In this document: one piece after another, positions 23,451 through 36,590 of the stretch
Layout: every line of letters starts with the position of its first letter
How positions within the stretch are numbered: position 1 is the first letter of the stretch
DNA from: Albifimbria verrucaria
Lineage: Eukaryota > Ascomycota > Sordariomycetes > Hypocreales > Stachybotryaceae
Assembly (NCBI GenBank): GCA_020081605.1
Contig: JAHREC010000030.1
Coordinates: 496,001 to 560,000, forward strand
Reading direction: 5' to 3'
Length of the DNA: 64,000 bases
Notes under the pieces: generated by a model
The model's input: only the letters and a program-made list of their open reading frames with translations
Database searches by the model: none
What the model was told of the DNA's origin: nothing
Program-made: the position numbers and the translations under genes

Positions 23451-24721
23451 CTCGACAGTCAATGGTTGTCGTCGAGACTCTGCGACGATTGTCTAAAAAT
23501 TGAAGCCATGTCCGGCGGGTCGGGTATTAGCCGGAGATGATGGACGTGCTACGGCGAACAGTCACCAACAGCACCCATAGTCGTCGGCAAGAGAGCAGCG
23601 CGTGGAACGGTAACTGCGATGGCCATTTTTTCAATAATGCAGATGGTGGTCTTGGCCAAAGCCAAGGCTTGCGTGCGATAAGCGGTGAAATGGCGTCTTT
23701 GCCTGGGTCAGTTTGCACTGAGCGCGTGATGTTTAGAGGCAGGACAGCAGAGTCGGGAGCTCCTTCCCAGGGAGTGGAACCCATTAAGCTAAAAATTAAG
23801 GGTAAGAGCGATGCATATTCAGGTTCAGGCACCGACGTCACGTCACGTCACGTCTGTTTGTTATCACTTCGTTTTCATTTCGTATTTCCGTATTCTTTTT
23901 GCTTTCTCTCATGATTGTATTATATGTATATACTCTTCTTCTTCGTGTGCGAGAAGGCCTTCGTCTCGTCATGTTCTTGGCTGATCGACGTCGTCGTCAC
24001 TTCGTCCCCGCTCCTCTCTACGCCCTCCCGCAGATTCCTGATTCCTAATGTTACAATGAATATGCTTCCCAATAAATCTAGATCAACCCTTTCGTCAATC
24101 TAGTCGAAGCTCCCAACGCCGGTCTGAGACGCGAGAGCGGTCCCTCCTCCTCTCGAAAGCAGAACAAGACCCGCATGCCCAAACTCCAGGCTATCCGTGG
24201 ATATAAAAGACGAACCAAAATGCCCGCACCCTCTCGTCTTCCCTCCAGCTTCCTTTAAGACATGGTATATGTATGTATGTTCCTGGCCCTGGTATATTTT
24301 CCTACCTCTTTCGAGGTTCCGCATTCGCCCTGATATCTTTGTAGACAGTCGCCCTTGGCCGTCGCAACGGTCTGTGCGCTTGTCAGAAGCAGACAAAGGA
24401 GACAGCACAACCATTACATCTCTCATCTCGAACCTGTAAGCAGTATGAGCCGCCGACATGCTCAGATAAAGCCCCACTTCATTCCCATCTGGCCCATGGC
24501 CGCTGCCCATGAGTCCTGGGGTTCGAGCGCGTGCTCGACGGTGTGCGGGTCCTCCTCGAAATACACATGCATTCGGACTCCCATGTGCTCCTCCATCATG
24601 GCCACGCCTGAATCGTACCGTCTCCGGCAACGCTTCGTCCATGGATCGACCTTCACCGGGCTATGATAGCACACGACGTTCGGTCTAGAGTCTCGTACTG
24701 GGTAGATCAGCCCCAGGTTCT
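23451..24721. other. Intergenic, promoter of the tRNA methyltransferase gene
   Basis: This 1.27-kb stretch lies upstream of the tRNA methyltransferase gene and downstream of Clr5 gene A. It contains the ACGTC repeat at 23834-23854 and T/C-rich sequence at 23860-23960. No coding sequence supported. Confidence 0.55.
23834..23854. promoter_or_regulatory. Four tandem ACGTC units (CRE-like)
   Basis: GACGTC followed by three more ACGTC units makes a run of overlapping GACGTCAC half-sites, the core bound by fungal CREB/ATF-type bZIP factors. It lies about 385 bp upstream of the tRNA methyltransferase start. The regulatory role is inferred. Confidence 0.5.
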
Positions 24722-27139
24722 TCAGTGTATGATAAAGTCGACAACTGCCTCCTTCGTCGTCCCCGAGTGTGGGTTCGCCGAGTATAGCAGCTGGATTATG
24801 GCGTATCGCAACGTCAACACTTCGACAGCACCGTTACCATGGCGCTGTTCTAGTTGCCTTTGGAGCACACGCAGTTCTATCACGAGCTTCTCCAAGCGAT
24901 CTGGGTTGACGTGGTTATAGAACAGGGCTAAGTCGATCCATGTCCGAGCGACATACGGGTGTCGTCGGCCATATATAGCCTCAAGCTCCTCCGCGATCGT
25001 CGGTATACTTGCCCATAGTAAATCCGACAATGTTGTAGAGCCATGCTTCTGCTGCACTTCGTACAAGCAGGTAAAGATCTGGCGCAAGGGATGCGAGCGC
25101 TCAAAGTTAGTGGTTGAGTACGCCGCAAGGTACTTGCACAGCGCCGTCATCATGCCAGGATCCCGATGGACCATGCCAAGCAACAGCTCCTTGATGCCCT
25201 GGGGTGAGAGTTTCTTGAGATCCATCTCTAGCTGCTTAAATGCGCGCATGAGGCACTGCCCGCCTTGGTCCGCATCTTGGGCTTCGAAGTAAAAGTTGGC
25301 TTCTAACAGGAGATCGCTCGATCCAGCTCCCCACACCATTGTCGACGGCCAGCTGATGTGGGTATCCGTCTCAACCTCGAACTGTCGACAATGCAAGAAG
25401 GCCTTTCTCATATTTCCCACGACCAATTCCTGTGCCCGCAGCAGGTCGGGCGACCGCAGATAATCCGGTGCTGGAGGAGGCGTCGGGGTTCGACATCGCA
25501 CGTGGGCAGGTAGATCAGCAGGCGTTTCGAAATCCACAAGGTCGTACTCCGTCACACCCTTTCTTTTGAGGTATGTTCCTAAGTTCACAACCCTGCCATT
25601 ACGGACGAACTCGGACACTTTGCCTTCGGCATCACGTTGGAATTTCATCGACAGCAATCGCTTAACCTCGTCCTCCGTATTGTTTTTTACAAAACCCCAT
25701 TGCGAAAACCGCGTCTTGTACATTTTCGGTCTATTTTATATGAGTAATTGTGCAGAATCACGATTGTTAGCGAACTTACGTTGCCTGAAAACCATATTTA
25801 TCCGCCATAATGGACATGACTTCTTTGAGTGGCTTTCTGTCCTCAAGGTAAAGACTACGGATCGTCGTCTTGAACTGTTCCCAGGCCTCAGCAGGGACCT
25901 GTTCCCTAGATGGTCGAGCAGCTGCTGCCGCTGCCGCTGCCGCTGCTGCTTGGGATGATGAAGCAGTTGGAGTTTTCTGGGAGGGTGTTAGTAAATACTG
26001 TCTCAACACCAAACTGCATCAAGGGTAGGGGCACGAAGTTCTTACCACAACCGTAGGAGACGACACAGGAATATCGGTGGGCTTTGGTGTCGGGGGCGGC
26101 TCTTGCTTTATTTGGGTGTCGAAGGCAGTTGGCACCGGCGGAACAACTCGTGGCCTAGCTGGTTTTGCAGGTGCCTTGCCTTTACCCTTGGCGCCTGGAT
26201 TAAATTCGAGTATAAACTGACTCCTGCGTTCATAACAGGTTTCGGTGTTGTGGGCACAGGAGGCTTGTAAAAAGTGCCAGCGTTTGCTGAGCTATTAAAT
26301 TGAGACTGGGTTGGCTTGGGAGTCATGGGCACGGGAGGTCGCCAAATTTCGAAACCTGGAGTCCCCGGGGCGGCTGGTGCACTCTGACTTGGTGATGCGA
26401 CCATTGGTGTCATCATCTGATTATTCATACGGTTACTGGACATGAAGTCATCCAAACTACCAAACTGACCGGACGACGGGCCGGCAATGGGGCTAGAGAC
26501 ACGGGAGCCGTCGTGGAAACTCCCAAAAGACATGGCGGGAGGGCTGGTGGCGAGGGGGCTCGTCATTCGAGACTGCGCATCCCATGATCCAAAGTTGGTG
26601 TCGGCCGGACTGCCGATGGGACTCGACACTCGGTTCGGGTCGACGAGCTGAGTGAAGCCGCCGAAATGCATCGACGGCGAAGGGTTTGTGTTGACATTGT
26701 TAACGGCGTTTGGTATCGGGCGTGGTGGGAGAGGTGGTGCAGGGGCGAATCCTTTGTTCTCGAAATGCGCAACCAGGCGTCCAACCCCGCCTCCGCCTTG
26801 GCCGGAATCTTGATGATTAAAGTCCACATGGTCTATCGGTGCCGCATCGCCAACATCGCCGTGGTGCTGGAACTGTGTGTGCATGTCAGGAGTGGCAGTC
26901 CAGTCCATGCTGTTGCTGGAGCGGCTGAAGGACCGGGCATGGTGCTGGGCGGGCTGGTGATGCTGTTGCTGGTGTTGATGCTGGTGCTGGTGCTGGTGCT
27001 GTTGTTGGTGTTGGTGTTGCTGGTGCTGGGCAGCCGCCGACGACGAGGACACTGACGAGCTGGCCCAGGGCGGGTTCACGAAGGCAAAAGGGTCGTCGGC
27101 ATACTGAGGAGCACGAGGCTTGTCCGAGGGATTGAACAT
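24722..27139 (-). CDS. Clr5-domain protein A, Q/H-rich N-terminus (frame broken once)
   Basis: Minus-strand exons are 27139-26046, 25976-25780 and 25730-24722. Introns 25977-26045 (TACTAACAC branch) and 25731-25779 (GCTAAC branch) have GTAAGA/GTAAGT donors. Restored for one base missing near 26224, it is 766 aa. The N-terminal half is disordered, with a Gln/His tract at 26949-27030 and SSPI(G/A)-type repeats. After a poly-Ala run comes the Clr5 domain (about residues 390-450): AWEQFKTTIRSLYLED, PLKEVMSIMADKYGF, then KMYKTRFSQWGFVKN, a helix-turn-helix-like fold found near the start of many fungal proteins. The remaining ~270 residues are helical and TPR-like without a clear name. Clr5 domains are presumed DNA-binding or nuclear; the Neurospora founder was named in the cellulose-response screen, but function is unproven. 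A second Clr5 gene with the same intron position lies 12 kb downstream. Confidence 0.88.
25919..25957 (-). repeat. Poly-alanine coding tract (GCN repeat)
   Basis: GCN triplets encode about 11 consecutive Ala residues immediately before the Clr5 domain. It is trinucleotide-based, so slippage would keep the frame. Confidence 0.85.
26949..27030 (-). repeat. CAG/CAC/CAT triplet tract encoding a Gln/His-rich stretch
   Basis: About 27 successive CAN triplets on the minus strand encode mixed Gln and His near residues 38-65 of Clr5 protein A. This is a likely length-variable, disordered tract. Confidence 0.88.
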
Positions 27140-30100
27140 GACGCCGCGGCGCCGAGCCGACTGAGCAAAATCGCCCGGTCCGCTGGCTGGAGGTGTCAGT
27201 CAGTGACAGACTCGGACGAGTCGAAAGCCTCGGCTAGGTCCGTCAAATGGCCGATGGGTGAATTCATTCCTCGAACCAAGCAAATGGGCGGGAAATGCTC
27301 AAAGGCAAATCGAAAACGAGCAGGCGGTCAGGTGGGCAAAGTTGCCCATGATCGCCGTTGTATAAGGAAGAGGAGGAAGCTGCAGGCACACACGGCGCTG
27401 CGTCGAGAAGGGAGCGTCAACGCGACCAGGGACAGGTCGATATCGTTATCATTCCCCAGAATTGGGCGATATGCGCAACGCCTTGATAGGACGACCCCGT
27501 CTACGATTTGACAGAGGATGCCAAGACACGCGAGTGAGAGCGGTCCAGCAAAGTTCCTTCGCCTAACTTTCCCGCTTGGGCTAAGGCAGCTCTGTGTCTC
27601 GAACCTCTCGCTCGTGGGGTCTTGCTGGGAAAGATAAAAAGAGTTATTTAGGGAACAAGCAGCCTGCCGGGGACCCAGTGCAGAGGGCAGCGCAGGAAAA
27701 ACGGGGAGGGGGGAAGGAGGAAGGGGATGGTAGGTGGGTGGATTCAGCGATCGAAATGAGCACGAGGGAACGAGCCGGGTCAGCCACACTTGGACACAGC
27801 AGACGATGGACATGGGGTTTGCGCCGCGGGCGTTCGACAAGGAAATAAGGCCGAGAGGGAAATCGTCGGTCAGCCAGGGCTGCAGAAGCCTCGGAGGAGG
27901 GGCAGAAACAGCTTCTTCACTGCTTCTTTTTCTTTTTCTTCAACTCCTTCTCTTGGGTTCCAGGGGTGGGAGAGGTGAGTGGAGAGGGGGCCTGAAGAAG
28001 AAGGTGATATAACCCGAGGCCACCGCCCGCACACGACCAGGGACGACCAATAGGGACGACGTGATATCAGCCCCTACCTGTTAGTACCGGACGCAACAGG
28101 CACCACTTATACCGGGGCTGGGGAGACACGGTTCACTGCCAGCTGCAGAGGCCTTGGGAAGCATTCCAACTGGCCTACGAGACCCTACGGCCCCTGAGGA
28201 CACCACCACCCCTGACCCTGCCTCGACCGTCGCAGGCACCGGGACGCTTCGGTACACTGGTCGTTACGAGCAGACTGAGCGTCATCGGTGCCCCCGTTGG
28301 CTGGGCGGCCATGATGCGCAGCGCGAGATCGCCATACCGCGCGACCAGTCTCTGTCGGCGATGACCTCTCGTCTTGCTCGCTCTCGTTGCTGCTTCTGCC
28401 CTCCCGGGACTTTCCCCGCGAGCCTTCTCTTGGACCGCAGCTGTGGCGGCGCCACGGAGAGCGGCGAATGGAGGCTACCTGCCGCCCAGCAGGCTCTCCA
28501 CTGCCTACTAATATGCTAGACTACACCAGAAGGGAATGGTTGGGTGGGCAGCAGGCCATGGATCTAGCCGAATGTCGCTTCGGACCTGCGGTCAAACTTT
28601 GGCCGAATGGACGGGACAGATAGTGAGGCTGATGCAGGCCCAGGTTCCTTCACACCGCGATATGACGGGCGCACTACTTGCTCTGGACATTTTCAGTGTG
28701 CATGCGACGCCAGGAACCTTGCGGCTGGTTAGCAAGCAGGCCTCTTTCAGCTTTGCCAGCCCAGCGCTTCAGATTCGACCAGCCCTTGTGGACCGCACCG
28801 AATTGTTTCGGGGGAAAGGTTTAAACTGCCAAACCTGTGCTTCTCCGATTCCCCTTTCACGAGCCACAGACAGGTACCTGACTTGCTATCAAACCGACGT
28901 GACGGAGGACCTCCTCCATCTACGGAAGCTCGCGGCGGTCTCCGGTAGTGCGCTCGAGATCCAGTTATTGGGCGGGTCCCTGCGATCCATCGCCAAGACG
29001 CCAGCAGCTACTGTAAGATACAGCTCTCACCAGGACACTACCGTAATTGCCCTGTAATTCTTGTCGCAAAGCAACATGGTCGGGGCTCGCCAGAAGCAAT
29101 CGTCCCCATAACACGGACGCGAGGCTGCAGCTGCCCTCTGCCTTATCAGCGACTTGCGACCGGGAGAAGGGGAAATCAATAGCTCCCTGACGGAAGACCT
29201 CAGGCGTGCAATGCGCTCCGGTTTATTTCCACGCGTTGCCAATCAAAGTCAGCCGCCACGGTGCTGAGGGTTGGCCGAGGTAAGACCTCTGTCAGTCGGC
29301 GCAGTGCGAAAATGAAGTCATTGGGGACAGAGAGCATCATGGAGAAAGACATCACCCTGTTTTCAGGAGCATTGACAGACCACACGATCGGTAATTTCCA
29401 CTCTTGCCAAGGGGTAGGTGGACAGACAATGTCGCCATGTGAGGGAACAGCGTCCTATGGAGCAGTGCGGGGAGACCCTTGCTGTTCCTACCAGCACGAG
29501 AGATGCATTCCCTGGGAGCATGTGCCTGGGTGCCATTATCCACTATTCATTGGTCCGTGTCTCGTCTGAAGTATGGGCTCCTGGTATTGGGTGGCAAGAC
29601 AGGTGTTCCCTTATTCCCGCGCGAGCAATGAAGCGCCCTTCCAAGCAGGCGGTTGTACGTAACGGAATCCTAAGATTGGACACTCAAGCGCCTACCGGGA
29701 GCGCTCCGGTATGGGGTAAAGGTGCGACGTGCTCTTGGCTGGTCATTCCGCCATCGATGCCCATCTGTGAAGGAAAGATGACTTGAGCCGGACAAGTTTT
29801 TAGTCTCGGTCTAGTTGGGCCAGGACCCTTCCCAGGAAAAACTCACCAGGCCATTCCCTTTACGCATGAGTGAGACCTCTTCCCGGGCTTGACGAGACAT
29901 AAAGGACGGCTATCGGCCGAGCTGAAAACGTTGCCGGCGACCGTGGGTTTTAGCCTTTTCCGAGCCGTCGACTCTGCTCATTCCTGAGCCTTAATCAACC
30001 TTACAACCATGGTTAAAATACCTGGTAAAATGCGTCAATGCATTGATTGATATTGGACATGGTTATGCACCGAGTCAGTAGATTCGAAAGCTTGCGAAAT

Positions 30101-32564
30101 GCGAAAAGGTGCCGAAGCGGTCCGGCTCTTCTTGTTCGCATCGCAACTTAGCCTATACCCAGCTGTGGATCCGAGACCATCGAAGCGTGGACAACTGACT
30201 GCCGGTTCCAATTGGCTTCTACCGACACACGGCAGCAATGCAGGCGGGTGGCTTGTAGCTGTGCGGTGGGCTCCTTCAGGTTGACTGAGAGCGTCCGTCA
30301 AGTGGCCGGGACGCATGTCATTCGTACACGACCGACTCTGACATCGAGAGGTTAGCCAAAGGGCAGGGTCTTGAGAATGTGCCTCAGCCAAGTGGATACA
30401 CCAATGTGATGGCTCATGCAGCATCGTTACACGTCCGAATACACTCTCCAGCACCGGTGAGGTTGCCTGGAGCGTGCAGCAATCCTTAACGAGCCTCGGC
30501 TCTTATTCACGATGCCAGTATAGGCCGGCCGCAACGATATAGTCAGCCAGCCGCAACGATACGAGAAGTTTGGCGACCAGAGGCTCTACGGCACAGCACG
30601 CCTCAATCTCACAGTCAACTTCACCGCTGCGGCGTGGGCGGGGAAACATAATATTGCTGCTGACCATGCATTGGCCCTCTGGCTGAGTGTTGGTCCATTA
30701 CTCACCGCTAACAATCCACGGCGAGGGCGAGACCAGGAGAATTCAGGATTCAGCGTTACTTCCATTTTCAGCCCTATTCTGTCTAGACCGGGACGCCCTC
30801 AATGGAGACACATTATCTCACTTGGCGCTCGTGGGATGTCTCTTCACAGCCCCTATTGTCTTGAAATCTTCAAGCTGGCTTACGGTCGCGCATCATCTTA
30901 CATGTGGACGGCAGCCAAGCCGGGGACGCACGTCCGAGACACTGTCTGTCTCTCTCCCTGTCGCCGCGGTTCTCTGCAACATCTGCGGCCGGGAGCCTTA
31001 TAATTATCTCCGATGATGTCAGCCGACCTCGTACAGCGAGCACCGTGGAAACGATTTCGAAGGTTTCACAGCAGCCAGGCGAATGACCCCTCTAGCTCCC
31101 CGCGCGGCACACTTGCAGGGCGTCTGATCGGCCTAGACAGAAGGGGTGGGCGATTTACTTGCGCCCGGTAGATCTTCGTGGTGTCTTGGGCAACACGGGT
31201 GCGAGAACAGAGCCTCAAGAGGGAAGGGGTCTGTCAGAGTTGAGGCCAGATTGGGTATATCTGGGCGCTCTAGCGTCGAAGGGTTCTATTTCTGACCGCG
31301 CGGCAGCTTCATGGGGCTTGGAGGATCTCGGCATCCTTCGTGGGGTGTATCTCCGTGACTGTCCATGCTTTGGTAGTAAACCCTGCCATAGTGACTCATG
31401 TGATTTCGTATTTTTGTTCTTGATGCCGTAGATGGCTTGCAGAAGACACGCCTGGTGTTGCCTAGAGGAGATGTATCTTCGAATCGTATCGAAGCAAGTC
31501 GTAAGGCAAAGGCAAGTCTGTTCTCGCCCAGTATTCTTGGCTGTATCACAATTTTTGGGATCGAAGCCACATCCGATATGTCCTGATATTCGTAGACACA
31601 AGAACCACCATCATTATGTCGCCAAGGTCGTCCAGACCCGATACGGCAGTGATTTTTGTATGCATTGTCCATATCTAAGAAGCTTGTTCGTCTACTTGAC
31701 GGACTTGGCACACATGACAAGTTCAAGAAATAACATATGGGCGAAATGTAAACCTATCCAGAACAAAACAATTCATAATCTTCCACCCTGTAGCAGAACG
31801 AATGTAGGACAGTACCAACCCTGACCTATAAACCAAAAAGACGGACATAAAAAAGACACAGTTCTTCCTTTCTGCGAGGTTCTGCAAGACTTATTTCATC
31901 AAACGCCCGATACAGAGAGTCAGGGCCAGAAGCATACGGAAAGGTAAGTATAGACGGTATGCGAACCGGAGCTCAGTGGTACTTGCTTACCTTCTGGAAC
32001 TACGTAGAGTTGAAGGCCGGAAGATCTATATCCACGCTGTGTCATACTTCCGTCCAGCACCTCGACAGCTGGTTCGAAGCCTACTGTTCTTTTTCAATGG
32101 GTTGGATTCCCACTCAGCACTCATCAGGAACACATCAAGTTCAACTGCTCTCTACCGTGCTAGTGCTGTGCATACTTTACTTTTGCTTGAACGAAATCAC
32201 CAGACGAGGAAGATTTTCATAGACGGATACATGTATCGACGTACAAACGACAAGTTCACTTCGACGTCATAGCCCGACACAAGACATCCGCTTACTGGCC
32301 ATGCGTGACAATGGTGCTCATCGATGAATCGTAAAGTTAAAGTATATCTGAATGCTACCAAGGGTCGTAAAGATGGATAGATAATTGATGGTTTTGGTTT
32401 AACGGGGGTATAATAATGATATCCCGGCGGCACGGGCAGAGAAGCAGACACAGAAAGGTAAACAAAACTCAACGAATCCCCGGACAAAGAGTGCCGCGTT
32501 TCGCCCATTGCCCGTTTTAGCGAATGATTCCTACAAGCCCTTTCTCCCTTTGAAACAGGAAGTA
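27140..32564. other. Gene-free 5.4-kb region
   Basis: The first ~1 kb is upstream of Clr5 gene A and the last few hundred bases are the 3' side of the kinase gene. Between them I find only short frames without domains or consistent introns, and a 12-nt direct repeat at 30528-30561. No transposon ends, terminal repeats or RIP-like AT-rich blocks are evident. Confidence 0.5.
30528..30561. repeat. 12-nt direct repeat, 22-nt period
   Basis: GCCGCAACGATA occurs at 30528-30539 and again at 30550-30561, in a region without genes. Confidence 0.75.
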
Positions 32565-34686
32565 TCATAAAACCTCCTCGCCGTCTTCTTGCTCGCTAAA
32601 TTGCAAGCCGCCCTCGATCTGCATGGCATCCCGCACCCATGGGTGGTTGGCCACCTTCTCCACGCTCCAGCGGCTGCGAGCACGCTTAAGGAGTCCTTCG
32701 GTAATCTCGCAGGCACCAAAGAGGCCCTTCTCGCGAAACTTCTTCTCGTCGCCGTCGTTATCTGTATCATCACCACCGTACTCAAACCACCGCCATTCCA
32801 CACGCGCAATGCGATGGCTCGTCCTGCTGCGCATTCTGTGCGCATCGCTCATACCTGGATGAGGATCGAATGGCAGACGTGCCTCGAGCAGGGCGTAGAG
32901 GAGAACACCGAGAGACCAGGCATCTGTGGCCCGACCATCGTACGGCTGGCCCATGATAACTTCTGGGGCAGCGTAATCCTCGGAACCGCAACGCGTCTCG
33001 AGCTTCTCATCGTCTGCTATGCGTCGAGAAAGCCTGAGATCTGTGAGGTTGATGACAGGATAACGGTAGGTCACCCAGTCAATGGAAGAGTTTTCCAGCT
33101 CTGCGGGAGTCAGATTTACAAGGACGTCTAAAGCTCAGTTAGCACAGAATCCCGCTTGCGGAGAATACGGCTCGCTTACTCTCCAGCTTGATATCTCGGT
33201 GCACTATCCTACGTTCGTGTAGATAGCGCACCGCACCGACAAGCTCCGCAAATATCCTCCGTAGTAATGACGGAGCCAAGACATTGCGGTGTGTTGTCGC
33301 GACATCAAACAGATCTCCTCCAGCACAGTAGCTGAGAATGAGAATGGCTCTTGTAGGCTCAATACTCCAAGCCTTGAGATCAACCAATGATGGGTGATGA
33401 ATAGATTGCAGGATTTCCAGCTCACGCTTCAAGCTCATCTCGACGCGCTCCTCGCTAGCACCACCACGAGGACCATGCTCGCAGACCTTGACAGCAACTA
33501 ACGTCTTACGGTCGAGATGGCCATCAGTGGTGGGTGAGGCCATGCCGGATTGAGCCTCCGCGGCATCGTCATCAGGAACCATCTGGCTTGTGGCTAGCAT
33601 AACTCGACTAAAAGTTCCCTGTCCAAGCAATCGAATCGATCGCCAGCGGCGTCTTTTGTTATCATGGCGGCCCCGTGCCTCAAAATATTCAAAGTTGGAG
33701 GGTTTAGTCTTGGTGGGGCCGTCGACAGAATCTTTCGAAGATTCGCTAGGAGGTGGTGTCGGGGGTTGTGCGACGGTTGGCGTCAAACCACGCGACTCTG
33801 CATAGTTGAGTTCTCGTCTTAGATGGGGTTCTTGAGCGTCTGCTGTGTTCACCTTCAGGTGTGAGGCGGAAACTGCAACATGTCGGCGGGAGGCGGCCAT
33901 TGCATCAGGAACATAATCGCTAATGCTTCGATTCCTTCCGTGCTGCTTAGGCTTCTGCGTTGTGGTGTCTGAGACTTGGGGGCTTGGAGTAGCACCTGGC
34001 TCGAGGGAAGCATACATCTTCCGTTTCGAAGCGTTCGCAATGGCAGTATCGATGGACTCTCCTGAGCTTGTGACCAGAGCAGAACCCTCGCCGACGGTTT
34101 TCAACGTTCGCGGAGGGAGGCGGAACCAGCAGTGAGACGCTTCCAAGGACCTGGTGAATCACCAGACATGAGAGGGCTCGGGAGCGGCGTCACGTCGCCC
34201 ATGGCACTAATCATAGGACTCGGATAGCCGCTGCTGGAGCCACTGCCGTAGCTGTTAGCAAGGGCAGCCTTCAAGCTCGGTGTTCTCGAAATGCCAATGC
34301 TGCTCGTGGAGGGCTTGCGGTTTAATGAGAGGGAAGCTCTCGAAGGGGACAGGTTCGAACTTGGGTTCCCATTGCTGCTGCTGAGGATCTCGAGTCGGGA
34401 AGGGAAAGGCGAGGTCGAGTCTGTGGAGATGCGCAGAGGAGCCATGCGACTTGATTGGGGAGTCTGAGCCGTGTCTAGAGGTTCGACATTCTCGCAACGG
34501 TCGGGGCCGGGAGGCGGCGACGGAGCGACGGTGTTGGATTGGAACTGAGGATGGGGTCGAGCTGCGGGATAGGAGGCAGGCGAGTCGTCGGTTGGAGTAA
34601 CGTGAGCCGGGGATCTGGATTGGATGGGCCGTGGATGTCGGTTTGTAGAGGTGCCGTGAAGGTTCGGGAGAGACGTTGTCGCTCAT
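32565..34686 (-). CDS. Fungal Ser/Thr protein kinase with DLR in place of DFG (frame broken)
   Basis: The start is the ATG of MSDNVSPEP at 34686. The single intron is 33128-33179 (GTAAGC, GCTAAC branch), phase 1, inside the HRDIKLEN catalytic loop. Allowing three missing bases gives 690 aa. The N-terminal ~340 residues are Ser/Pro-rich and disordered. The kinase domain has the glycine loop GQGTFSRV near residue 355, the ATP-anchoring Lys in VAVKVCEH near 397, HRDIKLEN near 498 and CGSEDYAAPEV near 555, followed by DAWSLGVLLYALLEARLPFD. The magnesium-binding DFG reads DLR (INLTDLRLSRR), which is unusual. The domain looks CAMK/AMPK-like, of a fungal-specific type I cannot name. Frame breaks are a net two bases near 34600-34640 and one base near 34115. 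Confidence 0.92.
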
Positions 34687-36127
34687 CGTCGGCAAAGTGA
34701 GTCAAGGCGCCGGCTATGGAAAGGGCCTTTGTTGAGGCCCACTTGCCGGGAGGCAGTTGGACAGGGAAGGCAAGGGCGCAGGGAGACCGGAATTCGATTG
34801 ACGGTTGGCGAAAAAGGGAGGACGAGACTTGAAACGGCGAGAAGCAGAGCCGGGCCTGGTGAGTCGGATTCCGGGCGGGGGCGGGAGAAGTCGTCAAGTC
34901 AAGAGGTGGTCGAGGGAGAGGCAGGGAGCACACAGCACGGACGTGACAACCTCTATAACGCGCACATGGGGAGGGAGGCTTCGAAGCTGGGAAGGCCTGG
35001 GCCCTGGGGAGGCAGCGTGGCCAAGCGAGGAGCCGGTTGGTGGTGAAGAAGGGGATCGGGATCAGGATGGAGAGGGAGGGAGAGAGATTGGATGGAGGTT
35101 GAGCAGAGCGAAGGAACGGGATGTCGTTGTTCGTCGGTCGGTCGCGCCTGTCCGCTTTCGTCGCACCTGCCTGGCAATTGTGCTTGTTTCTTGGGAGTAC
35201 CTGCCGTACCTTGCACGGGTACCTTTGAAGTATCGTTGCGCCCTTTCGTAGGGCAGAATGGAGATCGAAAAACCGGGGCAGCGAGGGCGTGGTTTTAATA
35301 GGCTGCTGCTACTCTGTACACACTGCACCGTACTGGACTCTACCCGCTACCGTGCTTGCTTGTGCTGCGCTGCCCCGTACCTGGAGCACCTGTCTGGCCT
35401 GGATGGCTGTACTCTATGATGGAGTTGATTGAGGTACAGTATAGCAGTAGTATACAGCGGACATGTGCATGCACTACAGGACTACAGTACTGCACTGTAC
35501 CTACCTCTAGGCATGTCATATGGTCACTAATCCATAGACCTAGACAACCACCTCCCTTTACTCAATCTTGTTTTCTTCTTTCATTCCGTCGTCGGAGGTT
35601 TTTTTGTTACTTTTATTTTATTCTCATTCTTTTCTTTTTCTCCTGCCCCGTGACATGTCTACAGTATTTCTTTAACCAGGCACACACTACCTGACCCTAC
35701 CGTCGTGAAACAAAGGCCATGCGTGCCACTCACCGTGCTAGTCGCAGGGGAAGGTTGGCTGGCTGGCTGGCCTTTGTCTCTGTAATGCCTTACAGTTAGC
35801 TCCCGCTATGAAACACACATGAACCTTGAGCAAGACCATTGTCCAGAAGCTCCCAGCGTGGCTAGCCTCCAACGCTACAAGTACCTCCCATCTACCAGGC
35901 CGTGACCGCCGCCGTGACCTGGAGCCGTTCTATGACGGTGCCGGGCTGACCTTTGAATCCAATGAAAGGCCCAACTTGGGACACGCGAGTTCTCACCTCT
36001 GCGCAAGGATCGCCTCTTGGGCCATTGCCTTTGCCCCCTCTTGGCGACGTCAGTCTTGCTGTTCTCTGTCCTATGCAGCACATGGTAAAGGCCGTTTATT
36101 CTGACTTTTTACAGTACGGTTTGCTCA

Positions 36128-36151
36128 TGTGTGTATGTGTGTGTGTATGTA
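36128..36151. repeat. GT/TATG dinucleotide-type microsatellite
   Basis: GTGTGTATGTGTGTGTGTATGT-like tract, ending at a GTACAGTGCAGC stretch. Confidence 0.85.
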
Positions 36152-36565
36152 CAGTGCAGCACATTAGAGTACTGCGCTGCTCTGCGCTGCACTACACAGT
36201 AGAAAAGCAAGCCACCGCAAAGCATGTCATGAATCTGATTGATTGATTAACCGAGTGGTGGACTGGCACAGCCTTGCCTACCTGTCTCTCTGCCTGCCAT
36301 TCCACTAACACGCAAATTCGATATTACGTTGCAGCCGCCCGCCCACTCCCCACGTCCACGCCCACGCCCCTGGTCGTGACGGGTGCCACCTGCGAAATTT
36401 CTGGCATTTTTGACATCCAAGCAAGCCAGCCTGACCAGCCCTGTTCCCTGGCCTCTGTAGAAGTGGTGGAAATTAATCGCTTCGTTTCCTCGCAAGATTA
36501 AAATATCCACCTCGAAATGAGGTCCGCCAAGTCTTCTCGTACGATATGCACTCTGCTCCGGTGTT

Positions 36566-36590
36566 TCTTTCTCTGTCTCTCTCTCTCTCT
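36566..36590. repeat. CT microsatellite
   Basis: A TTTCTCTGTCTCTCTCTCTCTCT-type run, on the plus strand, in a gene-free region. Confidence 0.85.
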
